64,000 nt of DNA from Roseiarcus sp963730555 (GTDB taxonomy: Bacteria > Pseudomonadota > Alphaproteobacteria > Rhizobiales > Beijerinckiaceae), in NCBI GenBank assembly GCA_963730555.1, contig CAVSSS010000028.1, positions 1 to 64,000 of the forward strand. Direction: 5' to 3'. The notes beneath the pieces are model-generated. The model saw only the letters and a program-made list of their open reading frames with translations, made no database searches and was not told where the DNA came from. The stretch's first letter is position 1, and each line of letters begins with the position of its first letter. Made by a program: the position numbers and the translations under genes. Below are positions 1 to 8,802 of the stretch, piece by piece.

Positions 1-421
1 CGGGCTTTTCACCGGCGGCGACCAGCGCCTGCTCCCCGATCTCGACCCAGGTGGCGATGAAATCCTGCGCCTGCGGCGGCGGGCCGTAAGCCATCGCCTT
101 CACGCCCCCACACTGCCCGTGCCCCAGCACCACCAGCCGCGGAACCTTGAGCACCTTGACGCCGAATTCGAGCGCCGCGCTCGTTCCATGATGGCCAGGA
201 TCGGGGCTATAGGGCGGGACGAGCGCCGCGACATTGCGCACGACGAACAGTTCGCCCGGCACAGCGCTGAAGATTGTCTGCGGATCGACGCGCGAATCCG
301 AGCAGGCGATGACCATGGCTTCCGGGCTCTGTCCCCAATGGGCCAGGGCCTCATAACGCGCCCGCTCTCCCGGCCAGACTTCCGCGCGAAATCGGCGATA
401 GCCTTCGATCAACGGGTCCAT
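1..421 (-). CDS. Beta-carbonic anhydrase (partial, 3' end outside window)
   Basis: Reversible hydration of CO2 to bicarbonate by a zinc enzyme in the cytoplasm. The minus strand from an ATG at 419-421 reads MDPLIEGYRRFRAEVWPGER and then shows both zinc-site motifs of the beta class: CSDSRVDP (first Cys ligand plus the Asp-Arg dyad) and HGQCGGV (His and second Cys ligands). About 140 codons are present; a full enzyme has about 200-230 residues, so the C-terminus lies left of base 1. The gene is divergent from the acyltransferase that follows. The family is certain from the motifs. The start is the only ATG near the expected N-terminus. Confidence 0.93.
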   Translation of the reverse strand, partial: MDPLIEGYRRFRAEVWPGERARYEALAHWGQSPEAMVIACSDSRVDPQTIFSAVPGELFVVRNVAALVPPYSPDPGHHGTSAALEFGVKVLKVPRLVVLGHGQCGGVKAMAYGPPPQAQDFIATWVEIGEQALVAAGEKP

Positions 422-747
422 GCGATCGACCTCGCGGCGGACGGTGAACAATGCTCCGCTGCGATAGGGCGCCGCCGCGCATGGCGCAAGGAACCAACGG
501 CGCGCGCAAAGGCCCGCCAGGGCTTGCCGGGACCTGAGCAGAAGCTTATGAGCTTGATGAGCGGACGCCCCGCGCGGCAAACGAGCGGCGGATCCTATCT
601 CGGCAGCACGCAGGATATGCTGCCCCGAGATCCAGGGAAAGCTTCACACTCAATAATAAACGCAATTTTGACGCGGGTCTGGCGAAGGCAAGCGGGTCAG
701 CAGCCTTAACCTTGGAGCGGACTCACTTGCGAACAAAGGCCGATCGT
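422..747. other. Divergent intergenic region, no gene seen
   Basis: This gap of about 326 bases lies between the carbonic anhydrase and acyltransferase starts and must hold both promoters. The stretch around 640-690 is AT-richer than its surroundings. I see no convincing hairpin, RNA motif or operator. Confidence 0.5.
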
Positions 748-1851
748 ATGTTGGACGATAGGGAACCGCGGAAGGACAACAACTTCGGCGCGCTCCGTCT
801 TTTATTCGCATCGGTGGTTATCCTCTCCCACTCGGCGGAAATCGTTGACGGCGATCGAAGTCGCGAGGTGCTAACCCACATTTTTGGCACTCTGACTTTC
901 GGCATATTAGGGGTCGACGGATTTTTCATCATCAGCGGCTATCTCATCACGAAGAGCTTTCTCTCCTCGCCGGGCCTGTTCGACTATCTGAAACGGCGCG
1001 TTTTGCGCATATATCCGGCCTTCATCGTCTGTTTCTGGCTCTGCCTACTTGTCTTAGCCCCATTCGTCGGAGCGGGATTGTCAGTGTTCCATCCGGCTGC
1101 GCTCGTTCGCAGCTTTGTGCGGATGCTGCTTCTCTTCCATCCGAACGCCAAGGGGGTCTTTCCGGGCATGCCTCTGCCGGGTCTCAATGGCTCAATGTGG
1201 TCGATCCCCTACGAGTTCCAGTGTTACATCCTTGTCATCGTTCTCAGCGCCGCCGGGATTCTAAAGGGCCCGCTGCGCTATATCCTCCTCGCTGCGGTCC
1301 TGGTCGCTCTCGCGACATTCGGGCTCGCTGACTCCCGAGCGTCGCACACTATCGCCGGGGTGAGCATAACGAGCTCGCGATATATCTACATGCAGACGGT
1401 CCCTATGTTCCTGACCGGGACTTTGTACCTTCTCTTCCAGCGTCACGTTATTTACAACCGCGCTCTGGCGCTCGCTGCGGCGGCGCTGCTGGTCATCTGC
1501 CTCTTCTTCCAGCCTCTCGTTGCTCTGGCGCTCGCGATTTTCGGTGGGTACCTTATCTTCTGGTTCGCCCTCCACTGTCCGGTGCTGCAAATCAGCCGCT
1601 TTACCAACAAGACCGACTTGTCTTACGGAATCTACCTTTATGCTTGGCCGATCCAATCAACGATTGCATTCTTCACCCACCGCGCAATCAACCCCTGGGC
1701 GCTCTCGGTCATCACTTTGGCGCTCGCCACGGCGGCGGCTTCGGTCAGTTGGACCTTCATCGAGAAGCCGGCTCTGGCGATGGCCCATCGCAAAACTTCC
1801 GCCTTGGAGCCGCGAGTGAGCGCGGATCGGCCGCGTGAGGGCGTGACCTGA
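748..1851 (+). CDS. Acyltransferase family 3 membrane protein
   Basis: Probable integral-membrane O-acyltransferase that acetylates or succinylates a surface sugar (acyltransferase-3/OafA-NodX family). The protein has about 367 residues. It opens with the family-typical NNFGALRLLFASVVILSHSA (Arg and His of the first segment), then FGILGVDGFFIISGYLITKSF, then about ten hydrophobic segments, and ends with DLSYGIYLYAWPIQS before the last helix. I prefer the ATG at 748 to the TTG at 712 because the conserved N-terminus begins soon after it. It stands alone. A second, distantly related acyltransferase lies at 19530-20687. The substrate cannot be told from sequence; polysaccharide is the usual inference. 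Confidence 0.85.
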   Translation: MLDDREPRKDNNFGALRLLFASVVILSHSAEIVDGDRSREVLTHIFGTLTFGILGVDGFFIISGYLITKSFLSSPGLFDYLKRRVLRIYPAFIVCFWLCLLVLAPFVGAGLSVFHPAALVRSFVRMLLLFHPNAKGVFPGMPLPGLNGSMWSIPYEFQCYILVIVLSAAGILKGPLRYILLAAVLVALATFGLADSRASHTIAGVSITSSRYIYMQTVPMFLTGTLYLLFQRHVIYNRALALAAAALLVICLFFQPLVALALAIFGGYLIFWFALHCPVLQISRFTNKTDLSYGIYLYAWPIQSTIAFFTHRAINPWALSVITLALATAAASVSWTFIEKPALAMAHRKTSALEPRVSADRPREGVT

Positions 1852-1903
1852 GCGCCGCCGCAGCCTTGGCCGGTAATATCCCAACCAATAACAGAGAGTG
1901 ACA

Positions 1904-2215
1904 ATGATCCGTGTCGTCGCCATCATCACCACCAATCCGGGCCGCCGTGAGGAGCTTCTGGCCGCCTTTCGCGCGAACGTTCCCAATGTGCATGCCGAAA
2001 AGGGGTGCATCGAATATGCCGGCCACATCGACGCCGCGACCGTCGGCTCTTTTCAGACCGAATACGGGCCGGACGCTCTTGTCGTTCTCGAATCCTGGGA
2101 GAGCCCCGAGGCGCTGAGGGCTCACATCGCGGCGCCCCACATGAAGGCCTACTCGGAAAAGACCAAGGATCTGGTGGCGAAGCGCACGATCCACATCCTA
2201 TCCGCGATCGACTAG
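1904..2215 (+). CDS. Antibiotic-biosynthesis-monooxygenase (ABM) domain protein, YgiN-like
   Basis: A 103-residue single-domain protein of the dimeric ferredoxin-like ABM fold. It begins MIRVVAIITTNPGRREELLAAF, shows the family pattern EKGCIEYAGHID, then DALVVLESWESPEALRAHIAAPHMKAY, the usual WxxxEALxxHxxxxH signature. Relatives include putative quinol monooxygenases and heme- or quinol-interacting enzymes; many have no known substrate. A purine-rich stretch (cagagag) precedes the ATG at 1904; the in-frame GTG two codons upstream is less likely. The gene is monocistronic, about 50 bases after the acyltransferase. Confidence 0.8.
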   Translation: MIRVVAIITTNPGRREELLAAFRANVPNVHAEKGCIEYAGHIDAATVGSFQTEYGPDALVVLESWESPEALRAHIAAPHMKAYSEKTKDLVAKRTIHILSAID

Positions 2216-2394
2216 ATCGCCTGGCCTGAGCTGGGGCCGCCGATCCAGTCCCCTCGCCGCTAGTTCACGCCTGCGACGGCGCTTCGGATCAAACGCAGGC
2301 GCGTCCGCGTTGGGCCTCGTGGCGCTCGGCGCCTGAACACGGAGTTTTTGATTGCCATCGCGTCGGAATATTGTTGTCTTGTCAGAATAAACAA

Positions 2395-2406
2395 ACGGAC
2401 GTCCGT
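2395..2406. promoter_or_regulatory. Perfect 12-bp palindrome upstream of cytochrome c' gene
   Basis: ACGGACGTCCGT is a perfect palindrome 33 bases before the cytochrome start. It is flanked by AAAC- and GTTT-like arms, with one base of asymmetry, and by the AT-rich run gtcagaataaacaaacgg. Its position and symmetry suggest an operator for a dimeric regulator, for example TetR- or MarR-type. The regulator is not identifiable from this window. Confidence 0.4.
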
Positions 2407-2439
2407 GTTTAGCGCCGGGTTCTTGTCGGGGAGAAAATC

Positions 2440-2877
2440 ATGAAACGCTTTGTGGCTGTGGCGTTGGCTCTGGCTTGCGGCGTCAGCGCCGTGTTGGCCG
2501 ACACGGATCCGATCGCCGAGAGGCGTGCGCTCATGAAACACGATGGCGCCGCCGCGAAGACGCTGTTCGACATGTCGAAAGGCAAGATCCCGTTCGATCT
2601 GGCGACGGTGAAGGAATCCTTGCAGACGCTCAACGAAGGAGCGACGAAATCGGCGGCTTTGTTTCCGGACAACAGCAAGACCGGCGGCGGCACCGCCGCG
2701 CTGCCGGCGATCTGGCAAAACAAGGCGGACTTCGACGCACGCTTCGCCCAATTCGCCAAGGACGTCCAGGCCGCCCAGGCCGGAGTTACCGACGAGGCGA
2801 CTTTCAAGCAATTCGCGCCGGCGGTGTTCAAGAATTGCGGCGGGTGCCACGAACTCTACAAGGCCAAAAGCGGCTAG
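2440..2877 (+). CDS. Cytochrome c' (class II c-type cytochrome)
   Basis: Periplasmic four-helix-bundle haem protein; the family binds NO/CO or works in electron transfer. The 145-residue precursor has a clear Sec signal (MKRFVAVALALACGVSAVLA, cut near residue 21) and a C-terminal haem site CGGCHELYK, the C-terminal CxxCH placement diagnostic of class II. The region RRALMKHDGAAAKTL is the typical first helix. A short ribosome site (gggag) precedes the ATG. The next gene, a dihaem cytochrome, starts about 45 bases downstream on the same strand, so the two are likely co-transcribed and may exchange electrons. Confidence 0.92.
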   Translation: MKRFVAVALALACGVSAVLADTDPIAERRALMKHDGAAAKTLFDMSKGKIPFDLATVKESLQTLNEGATKSAALFPDNSKTGGGTAALPAIWQNKADFDARFAQFAKDVQAAQAGVTDEATFKQFAPAVFKNCGGCHELYKAKSG

Positions 2878-2922
2878 GACTTGAATTCGCCTGCGGGCGG
2901 ATCTTTCACTTCGCCCGCGCGA

Positions 2923-3840
2923 ATGAAGTGGATAGCCGTGATCTTCGTGCTCGTCGTCGCGGCTGGGGGCCTGTTGGCTTGGGCGCTGTCTGCGCCGCGG
3001 CCGCGCTATTCGGCTGAGGAATGGCAAAAGCTTGGTCTTTCCGGCGACTCCGTCGCTGGGCGGCTTGTTTTTTACGCCGGGGGCTGCGAGTCGTGCCACA
3101 AGTCGCCTGGCCAGGACGACCCTCTTCGGCTTGGCGGCGGGCTCGAACTTAAGACGCCGTTCGGATCGTTCTACCCACCGAATATCTCCACCGATCCGGT
3201 CGATGGGATCGACGCCTGGCAGCCGGTCGATGTCGCCAACGCGCTTTTGTCAGGCGTTTCTCCAAACGGGGGCCATCTCTACCCCGCCTTCCCATACATC
3301 TCCTATCAGCGCATGACCCCGAAGGATGTCGCCGACCTCGCGGCGTTCCTGCGCACAGTGCCGGCTGTTAAGGGCAAAGCGCCAGAGAACGTGCTCGCGT
3401 TTCCTTTTTCGATCCGCCGCGCCGTAGGCTTGTGGAAGCTCCTCTTCTTCGACAACGCCGGCCTTAGCCCAGACCCCTCCCAAACCGAGCAATGGAACCG
3501 CGGCCGCTATCTCGTCGAGGGACCAGGACATTGCGGCGAATGCCACACGCCGCGAGGATTTTTGGGCGAGATGGACTTGGGCCGCGCGCTCGCAGGCGCG
3601 CCCCTGCCCGACGGCCACGGCAAGGCCGCGAACTTGAGAGGCGGCGACTTCCTGAACTGGACCCAGGCCGATATTGTCGAGGCTCTGACCAGCGGCTTCA
3701 CCCCTGGGGGAGATGTCCTTGGCGCCGGCATGACGGCGGTCGTGCGCAACCTGGCCGAATTGCCCGAGTCCGATCGTCAGGCGATCGCTGTTTATCTCAA
3801 AAGCCTGCCCCCGCTCGGTCCCGCGCCGGCGACGCCATAA
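2923..3840 (+). CDS. Membrane-anchored dihaem cytochrome c
   Basis: A 305-residue protein with one N-terminal membrane anchor (WIAVIFVLVVAAGGLLAWAL) and two haem sites, CESCH near residue 60 and CGECH near residue 205, each starting a class I-like c domain. The motif TPFGSFYPPNISTDP followed by GGHLYPAFPYISYQRM is typical of the cytochrome subunit of membrane-bound alcohol, aldehyde or gluconate dehydrogenases. No dehydrogenase gene is nearby, so the donor is unknown. Start: ATG at 2923 rather than the TTG at 2881, since the anchor then begins at once. It probably forms an operon with the cytochrome c' gene. Confidence 0.87.
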   Translation: MKWIAVIFVLVVAAGGLLAWALSAPRPRYSAEEWQKLGLSGDSVAGRLVFYAGGCESCHKSPGQDDPLRLGGGLELKTPFGSFYPPNISTDPVDGIDAWQPVDVANALLSGVSPNGGHLYPAFPYISYQRMTPKDVADLAAFLRTVPAVKGKAPENVLAFPFSIRRAVGLWKLLFFDNAGLSPDPSQTEQWNRGRYLVEGPGHCGECHTPRGFLGEMDLGRALAGAPLPDGHGKAANLRGGDFLNWTQADIVEALTSGFTPGGDVLGAGMTAVVRNLAELPESDRQAIAVYLKSLPPLGPAPATP

Positions 3841-4190
3841 GCCAAACCGAACCTGGGATCGCGGCCGGGGGACCGGAAGGCTCGCCAAAGCGGCCACTAT
3901 CTGGCGAGACCACGACCGCCTCTTCCTTGGCGTGTTTTATGAACACAAACTGGCAGTTTCCCGCGAGCTGGCAATTTTTGCGAAGACAAAATCATGGCTC
4001 GCGCTCCAAGCCCTCGCGCAAGCTCAGTCGCTCGCGCGAGCGACACCACTCGCAAGCTCTCAATTGTTGCCGGGCGCCCCCGGGGCAGCGGCGCACCCGC
4101 GTCGCTGGAACAAACGGCCCCCACCGAGCGTGTTGTTGCAGAAACGGCTCCGAGCAGCGCAGGCTCATTGATCCGGAATCGAGGCGAGAC
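3841..4190. other. Intergenic region before the GFA-like gene
   Basis: These 350 bases hold no gene I can support. Open frames exist on both strands, but their predicted peptides are rich in Arg, Ser and Ala with no domain. A short inverted arrangement (gctcgcgcgagc at about 4030) is visible. It may contain the promoter of the next gene. Confidence 0.4.
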
Positions 4191-4585
4191 ATGCGAAAGC
4201 GAACGGGCGGGTGCAACTGCGGCCAGATGAGGTTCGAGGTCGCCGGCGAGCCGCACCGAGTTCGGCCTTTGCCACTGCCTAGTGTGTCGAAAGGAAACGG
4301 GCTCGCTCTGCAACTTCTTTGCGGTCTGGCAAGTCGGGCAAAGTATCGGTAACCCGCGAAACTCGAAGCTGGAGGCTTACGACCGACAACCGTCACTTTT
4401 GCACGACGTGCGGATCCTCCGTGTTTGGGCGCGTAGACGGCGCCAACGAAGTCGAGGTTCGAGTCGGCGCCTTGGACGAAGCGCCAACGGACTTCACGCC
4501 GAGTTATGAATTGGGGACGCCGCGACGCGAGCGCCGGCTCGCTCCGGTTGCCTGCGCAGAGCAGCATTTGGGCAACAGGTTCTAA
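4191..4585 (+). pseudogene. GFA/CENP-V domain protein, interrupted by two frameshifts
   Basis: Reading across three frames gives a full GFA-domain (glutathione-dependent formaldehyde-activating-like, zinc-binding) protein of about 131 residues: MRKRTGGCNCGQMRFEVAGEP in frame one, then GLCHCLVCRKETGSLCNFF in the next frame after an extra base near 4262, then TTDNRHFCTTCGSSVFGR in the third after an extra base near 4332. All expected Cys pairs (CNCG, CHC-C, C-CG) are present, which argues for recent disruption or sequencing error rather than old decay. Both shifts are +1. No single frame encodes more than a third of the domain. Confidence 0.8.
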
Positions 4586-4837
4586 GGAGAGGCGATCTGT
4601 ACGCATTGCCAACCTCCGCTGTCCCTTGTATCGCGCTTAAAGCCTCCGTCGAAGCGCGACGCGGCGGAGTTGCGCGGCCGAGCGCCTCGCCCATTGCAAT
4701 TTCTACGAGTTCAAGGCCTGTTTCATGCTAACGCAAGCAGGAAGAATGGGCGTCACAATAGGGGCGATCTCAGATCAACGTTGGGCGCCTCGATACTCGA
4801 GACGAGCTGCTGTCAAACTGACATCAAGGAGGGGAGC

Positions 4838-5599
4838 ATGGATCTTGGACTGAAGGGCCTGCGCGCGGTCGTGACCGGCGGCACCAAAGGCATCGGTCGC
4901 GCTGCTGCGGATATTTTCGCTGAGGAAGGCGCAAGCGTAGCCATCTGCGCCCGCAACGCTGACGAGGTGAAGACCGCGGTCAAAGAGCTCAAGGTCAAAG
5001 GCGTGGACGCCTACGGAGCCGGCATCAACGTGGCCGACAAGGCCGCGCTTCAGAAATTCATCGCCGACAGCGCGCAGGCGCTGGGCGGAATCGACATTCT
5101 GGTCGCCAACGTCTCTGCGCTCGCAGCCCAAGATGTCGAGGAATCCTGGAGCCAATCCTTCGACGTCGACATGATGCACACCGTGAATGCGGTCACCGCC
5201 GCCCTGCCCTATCTCGAGAAATCAAAACATCCCTCGATCGTCATCGTCTCCTCGGTTTCTGGCCGCGAGGTCGATTTCACCGGCCCGGCTTATGGCGCAA
5301 TGAAGGCGGCGCTCATTCATTATGCGCAGAGACTCGCCTATCAGCACGCGCCGAAAATGATCCGGGTCAATGTGGTCTCGCCCGGCAACACCTATTTCGA
5401 CGGCGGCATCTGGCAGAACATCGAAGCGAACCTGCCCGATCTTTTTAAGAACGCCCTTTCGTTGAACCCAACCGGGCGGATGGCGAAACCGGAGGAAATC
5501 GGCCGCGGCATTGTGTTTCTCGCCAGCCCCGCCTCAAGCTTCACAACCGGAACGAATCTCGTGATCGACGGCGCCTTGACCAAGGGCGTGCAGCTTTAG
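4838..5599 (+). CDS. Short-chain dehydrogenase/reductase
   Basis: NAD(P)-dependent oxidoreductase of the classical SDR family, 253 residues, cytoplasmic. The Rossmann motif TGGTKGIG is at residues 13-20. The catalytic Ser lies near 139-141 and the YxxxK pair is Y152/K156 (AYGAMK). The C-terminal part GRMAKPEEIGRGIVFLASPASSFTTGTNLVIDGAL is the standard cofactor/substrate edge. The start is fixed by a strong ribosome site (AAGGAGGGG) eight bases before the ATG at 4838. It looks like a 3-oxoacyl-ACP reductase paralogue, but the true substrate is unknown. Monocistronic, convergent with the glycosyltransferase. Confidence 0.9.
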   Translation: MDLGLKGLRAVVTGGTKGIGRAAADIFAEEGASVAICARNADEVKTAVKELKVKGVDAYGAGINVADKAALQKFIADSAQALGGIDILVANVSALAAQDVEESWSQSFDVDMMHTVNAVTAALPYLEKSKHPSIVIVSSVSGREVDFTGPAYGAMKAALIHYAQRLAYQHAPKMIRVNVVSPGNTYFDGGIWQNIEANLPDLFKNALSLNPTGRMAKPEEIGRGIVFLASPASSFTTGTNLVIDGALTKGVQL

Positions 5600-5887
5600 C
5601 GGACGGGCGAGAATCAATAAGTCTCAGCAAGGACTTGCGCTCGCCGCCGCTCGCGAGCGCATGATTGCCGGCGCATGGCGCGCAGCTTCCAAGCCTTCGT
5701 CCTCGCAACTTGGCTGCTTGAGAACGGGACCGGCGCGGGAGTTGCGATCGAAAGAAGTTGCCAAAAGTTGTAAGTTGCGCAAAAGAGCACTTAAGTCACG
5801 GAAATCATTTGCGTGCGTAAACTTGTGCGCCGCGCGTCGGGCGGCCAGCGCTTCTTTAGGGGCGGCTCTCACGCCACCGCGTTGAGG

Positions 5888-7106
5888 TCATGAGGCACGA
5901 CTTTCCCTCGGCGAGAGAACACGCTCGTAAGTCGCGACGTATTTGCGCGCCTCATTCTCCCAGACGAAACGCCCCGCCGAGAGCTTCATCGCCGCCGCCG
6001 CGGAGCGCGCGCGCAAGGACTCGTCCTTCATCAACTTGAGGCAAGCCTCGGCAAGCCCCTTAGGATCAGGCGAAGGCGCATAGACGCCCGCGTCTCCAAG
6101 GAGCCGCTGCGTCTCTTTGAGGGGGTAGCACGCGGTCGGGATTCCAAGAGCGCAATATTCGAACACCTTGTTCATGCTCATGAGGTCGTTGGCCTCATTA
6201 AGCGGATCGGGGATGACGCCGATGTCGAAGGCGCTGAGATGGGCGAGCAGCGTCTTACCTTTGAGATATCCGGTGAACATGAGAAAATCTTCGACCTCGA
6301 GCGAGCGGGCGAGCGAGCGGACCAGTTCGAGCGCCGGCCCGGAGCCGACGACGACGGCGCGAAAGCTCGCGAAATCCAACGTCCTTGACGAGATGAGCGA
6401 CGGCGCGCACCAGATGGTCGACGCCGTCCTGCTCGTTGATGATTCCGACATAACCAAGAACGAACTTGCGACCGCCGTGCAGCCCAGGCTCAGGCTCGAC
6501 GCGATGGATACGCTTGCGATCTGGCACTCCGTAGACGACCTCGACCTGCGAGGGCGCTTTGCCGCCGCGGCTTACGGCGATGTCTTTGAATGTCGCGTTG
6601 GCGGTGATGACGTGGTCGGCCGTCATGTAGCTCAACCGTTCGAAGACCATCAGCGCTCGATAAAGAAGCCCTTTCTTGCCGAATTTGACGATGAACAATT
6701 CCGGCGAGACGTCGTGCTGATCGTAGATGAACCGTTTGCCGATGAGCTTGAACGGCAGAGCGGCGAGAAAGATGAGGTCTGGCGGGTTGCAGGCCTGAAT
6801 GATCGAAAAGCCGCGCTCGCGGTGAACCTTGAACAAGAGGCGGAACTCATGGAACAGCGCGGCTGAATATTCGCGGAGATAGGCAAGTCCGCCGCGCCCC
6901 TCGGGCGGCAGCGGATGCCGGTAGATTGCGATGTCGTCGATGACCTCGAAGGGCTTCGGAAAGTCGGCGTTGCTCGGACAGATCACCGAGACGGTCCAGC
7001 CGGCGCGATTGAGAGCTTGGGCCTCCTGCCAAACGCGTCGATCGAAGGGCACAGGCAAGTTTTCGACCACGATGACACAAGAGCGGGCTTGGCGCGCGGG
7101 CGGCAT
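5888..7106 (-). CDS. Family 4 glycosyltransferase (GT-B fold), frameshifted
   Basis: Transfers a sugar from a nucleotide donor during surface-polysaccharide synthesis. The N-terminal half (MPPARQARSCVIVVENLPVPFDRRVWQEAQAL, later FIYDQHDVSPELF) and the C-terminal half (FRAVVVGSGPALELVRSLA, then MNKVFEYCALGIPTACY with the donor-binding Glu) are in different frames. The join is near 6380, where one extra base after LVKD breaks the frame. The whole length is one base over a multiple of three, so one insertion restores about 405 residues, normal for GT4. It lies 89 bases downstream of the UDP-glucose dehydrogenase on the same strand and probably shares its transcript. Sequencing error is likelier than decay. 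Confidence 0.82.
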
Positions 7107-7195
7107 GAGCGACCTTCGATTGTCCGGGTTCGCGGCTTCCGTCAGGGACGGCTCTGCGCGCTCCGCCGCGGCGCGCACTGGCGTTGCACCCGACT

Positions 7196-8515
7196 TCAGC
7201 CCTCCCCGCCGAACCCGCGGCCGACGCAGACGTAACGAAACCCATGCGCCTTCATCGTTTCGATCGGATAAATGTTGCGCAAGTCGATCATGATCGGGGT
7301 GGTCAAGCTGCCTTTGACCCGATCGAGGTCGAGAGCGCGGAACTCGTCCCACTCGGTGACGATGACCGCCGCATCCGCGCCTTTTACACAAGCATAGGCA
7401 TTGTCCGCAAACTCGACGCCAGGGAGCAGCGGCTTTGCGGTTCGAACGCCTTCCGGGTCGTAGGCGACAACGTGCGCCCCGGCCGCTTGCAGCTCGGGCA
7501 GGATGACGAGACTCGGCGCGTCACGCATGTCATCAGTTTTGGGCTTGTAGGTGAGGCCGAGCACGGCGATTCGTTTTCCAGCGACCGAGCCGCCGCAGGC
7601 GCTGACGATTTTCGCCGCCATCGCTGTTTTTCGCTTGTCGTTGACGTCGACCAGCGTCTCGACGAGCCGGATCGGCGCTTTGGCTTCGGCGGCGAGCTTG
7701 GTCAAAGCGAGCGTATCCTTGGGGAAGCAGGACCCACCGAAGCCCGGCCCGGGATTGAGGAACTTGCGGCCGATGCGGTCGTCGAGACCGATGCCATGGG
7801 AGACGTCGAGAACATCGGCGCCGAGACGCTCGCACAGGTCAGCGATCTCGTTGATGAAGGTCACCTTCATCGCCAAGAACACATTGGCGGCGTATTTGAT
7901 CATTTCCGAACTGCGACGCGACGTATAGACAATCCGCCCGCCGTTGCGTTCGATGGGCCGATAGATTTCGCTCATCACCCCACGCGCGCGCTCGTCCTCG
8001 ACTCCGATGACCACGCGATCAGGCCGCTTGAAGTCCTCGATCGCCGCACCTTCACGGAGGAATTCCGGGTTCGACACCACGGCGAAAGAGCCTCGAGGCG
8101 CGTGCTTGGCGACAATGCGCTCGATCTCGTCGCCCGCGCCGATCGGAACCGTCGACTTAACCACGACTACGGTGAAGCCATCGATAATCTCGCCGATGGC
8201 GCGAGCCGCGTCGTGAACGTAACGCATGTCGGCCGAGCCGACCTCGGCCAGCGAAGGCGTGCCGACGGCGATGAAGATCGCCTGCGCCCCGCGGCCGGCC
8301 TCCTTCAGGCTCGTCGTGAACGAGAGGCGGCCCGCAGCCTGGTTGGCGAGCACCAGTTCGCTCAAGCCCGGTTCGTAGATCGGAACGCGACCCTCTCGCA
8401 GACTTGCGACTTTGCTGTGGTCGACCTCGACGCAGACGACCTCATGGCCAAAATCGGCCAGACAGGTCCCCGAAACAAGGCCGACATAACCGGCCCCTAC
8501 CATGACAATGCGCAT
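7196..8515 (-). CDS. ugd: UDP-glucose 6-dehydrogenase
   Basis: Oxidises UDP-glucose to UDP-glucuronate with two NAD+, feeding acidic exopolysaccharide or LPS sugars. The 439-residue protein has the N-terminal Rossmann motif VGAGYVGLVSG, the active-site Cys in NPGPGFGGSCFPKDTLAL, the central helix EMIKYAANVFLAMKVTFINEIA, and a C-terminal UDP-binding domain (AVLGLTYKPKTDDMRDAPS). I choose the ATG at 8515 because a GGGGG ribosome site lies just upstream; an earlier in-frame ATG at 8530 would place extra residues before the Rossmann strand. The downstream glycosyltransferase supports a role in polysaccharide building. Confidence 0.95.
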   Translation of the reverse strand: MRIVMVGAGYVGLVSGTCLADFGHEVVCVEVDHSKVASLREGRVPIYEPGLSELVLANQAAGRLSFTTSLKEAGRGAQAIFIAVGTPSLAEVGSADMRYVHDAARAIGEIIDGFTVVVVKSTVPIGAGDEIERIVAKHAPRGSFAVVSNPEFLREGAAIEDFKRPDRVVIGVEDERARGVMSEIYRPIERNGGRIVYTSRRSSEMIKYAANVFLAMKVTFINEIADLCERLGADVLDVSHGIGLDDRIGRKFLNPGPGFGGSCFPKDTLALTKLAAEAKAPIRLVETLVDVNDKRKTAMAAKIVSACGGSVAGKRIAVLGLTYKPKTDDMRDAPSLVILPELQAAGAHVVAYDPEGVRTAKPLLPGVEFADNAYACVKGADAAVIVTEWDEFRALDLDRVKGSLTTPIMIDLRNIYPIETMKAHGFRYVCVGRGFGGEG

Positions 8516-8802
8516 CGAATGAACCCCCATTCAATTGCGGCCAGCATTAACGCCGCCAAAGCGCATCGGCGGCGCGACTATCGAAACGATTTCCTCCGGA
8601 CGCCGATATCCAGGGATCCACGCGGCGTCAAACCGTCATGACCCGCCCGGTCCGCGCTCAGAGCGCGGATTTGCTAACCGCAGTCGTGTAGCCTCAGGGC
8701 CCTCGAGCTGCGGCGAGGCTCGGCGATTGACCGGTCTTATACACGCCGCTAAGCGGGTCCGCCATCGCTCTCATTTCGATGGGCTGCTTCAATGGGCGGG
8801 AA

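Noticed and set aside
7184..8641. Long plus-strand open frame of about 485 codons over ugd
   Set aside because: It is the antisense of a clear UDP-glucose dehydrogenase; its peptide is rich in Arg, Asp and His with no domain, as expected in GC-rich DNA.
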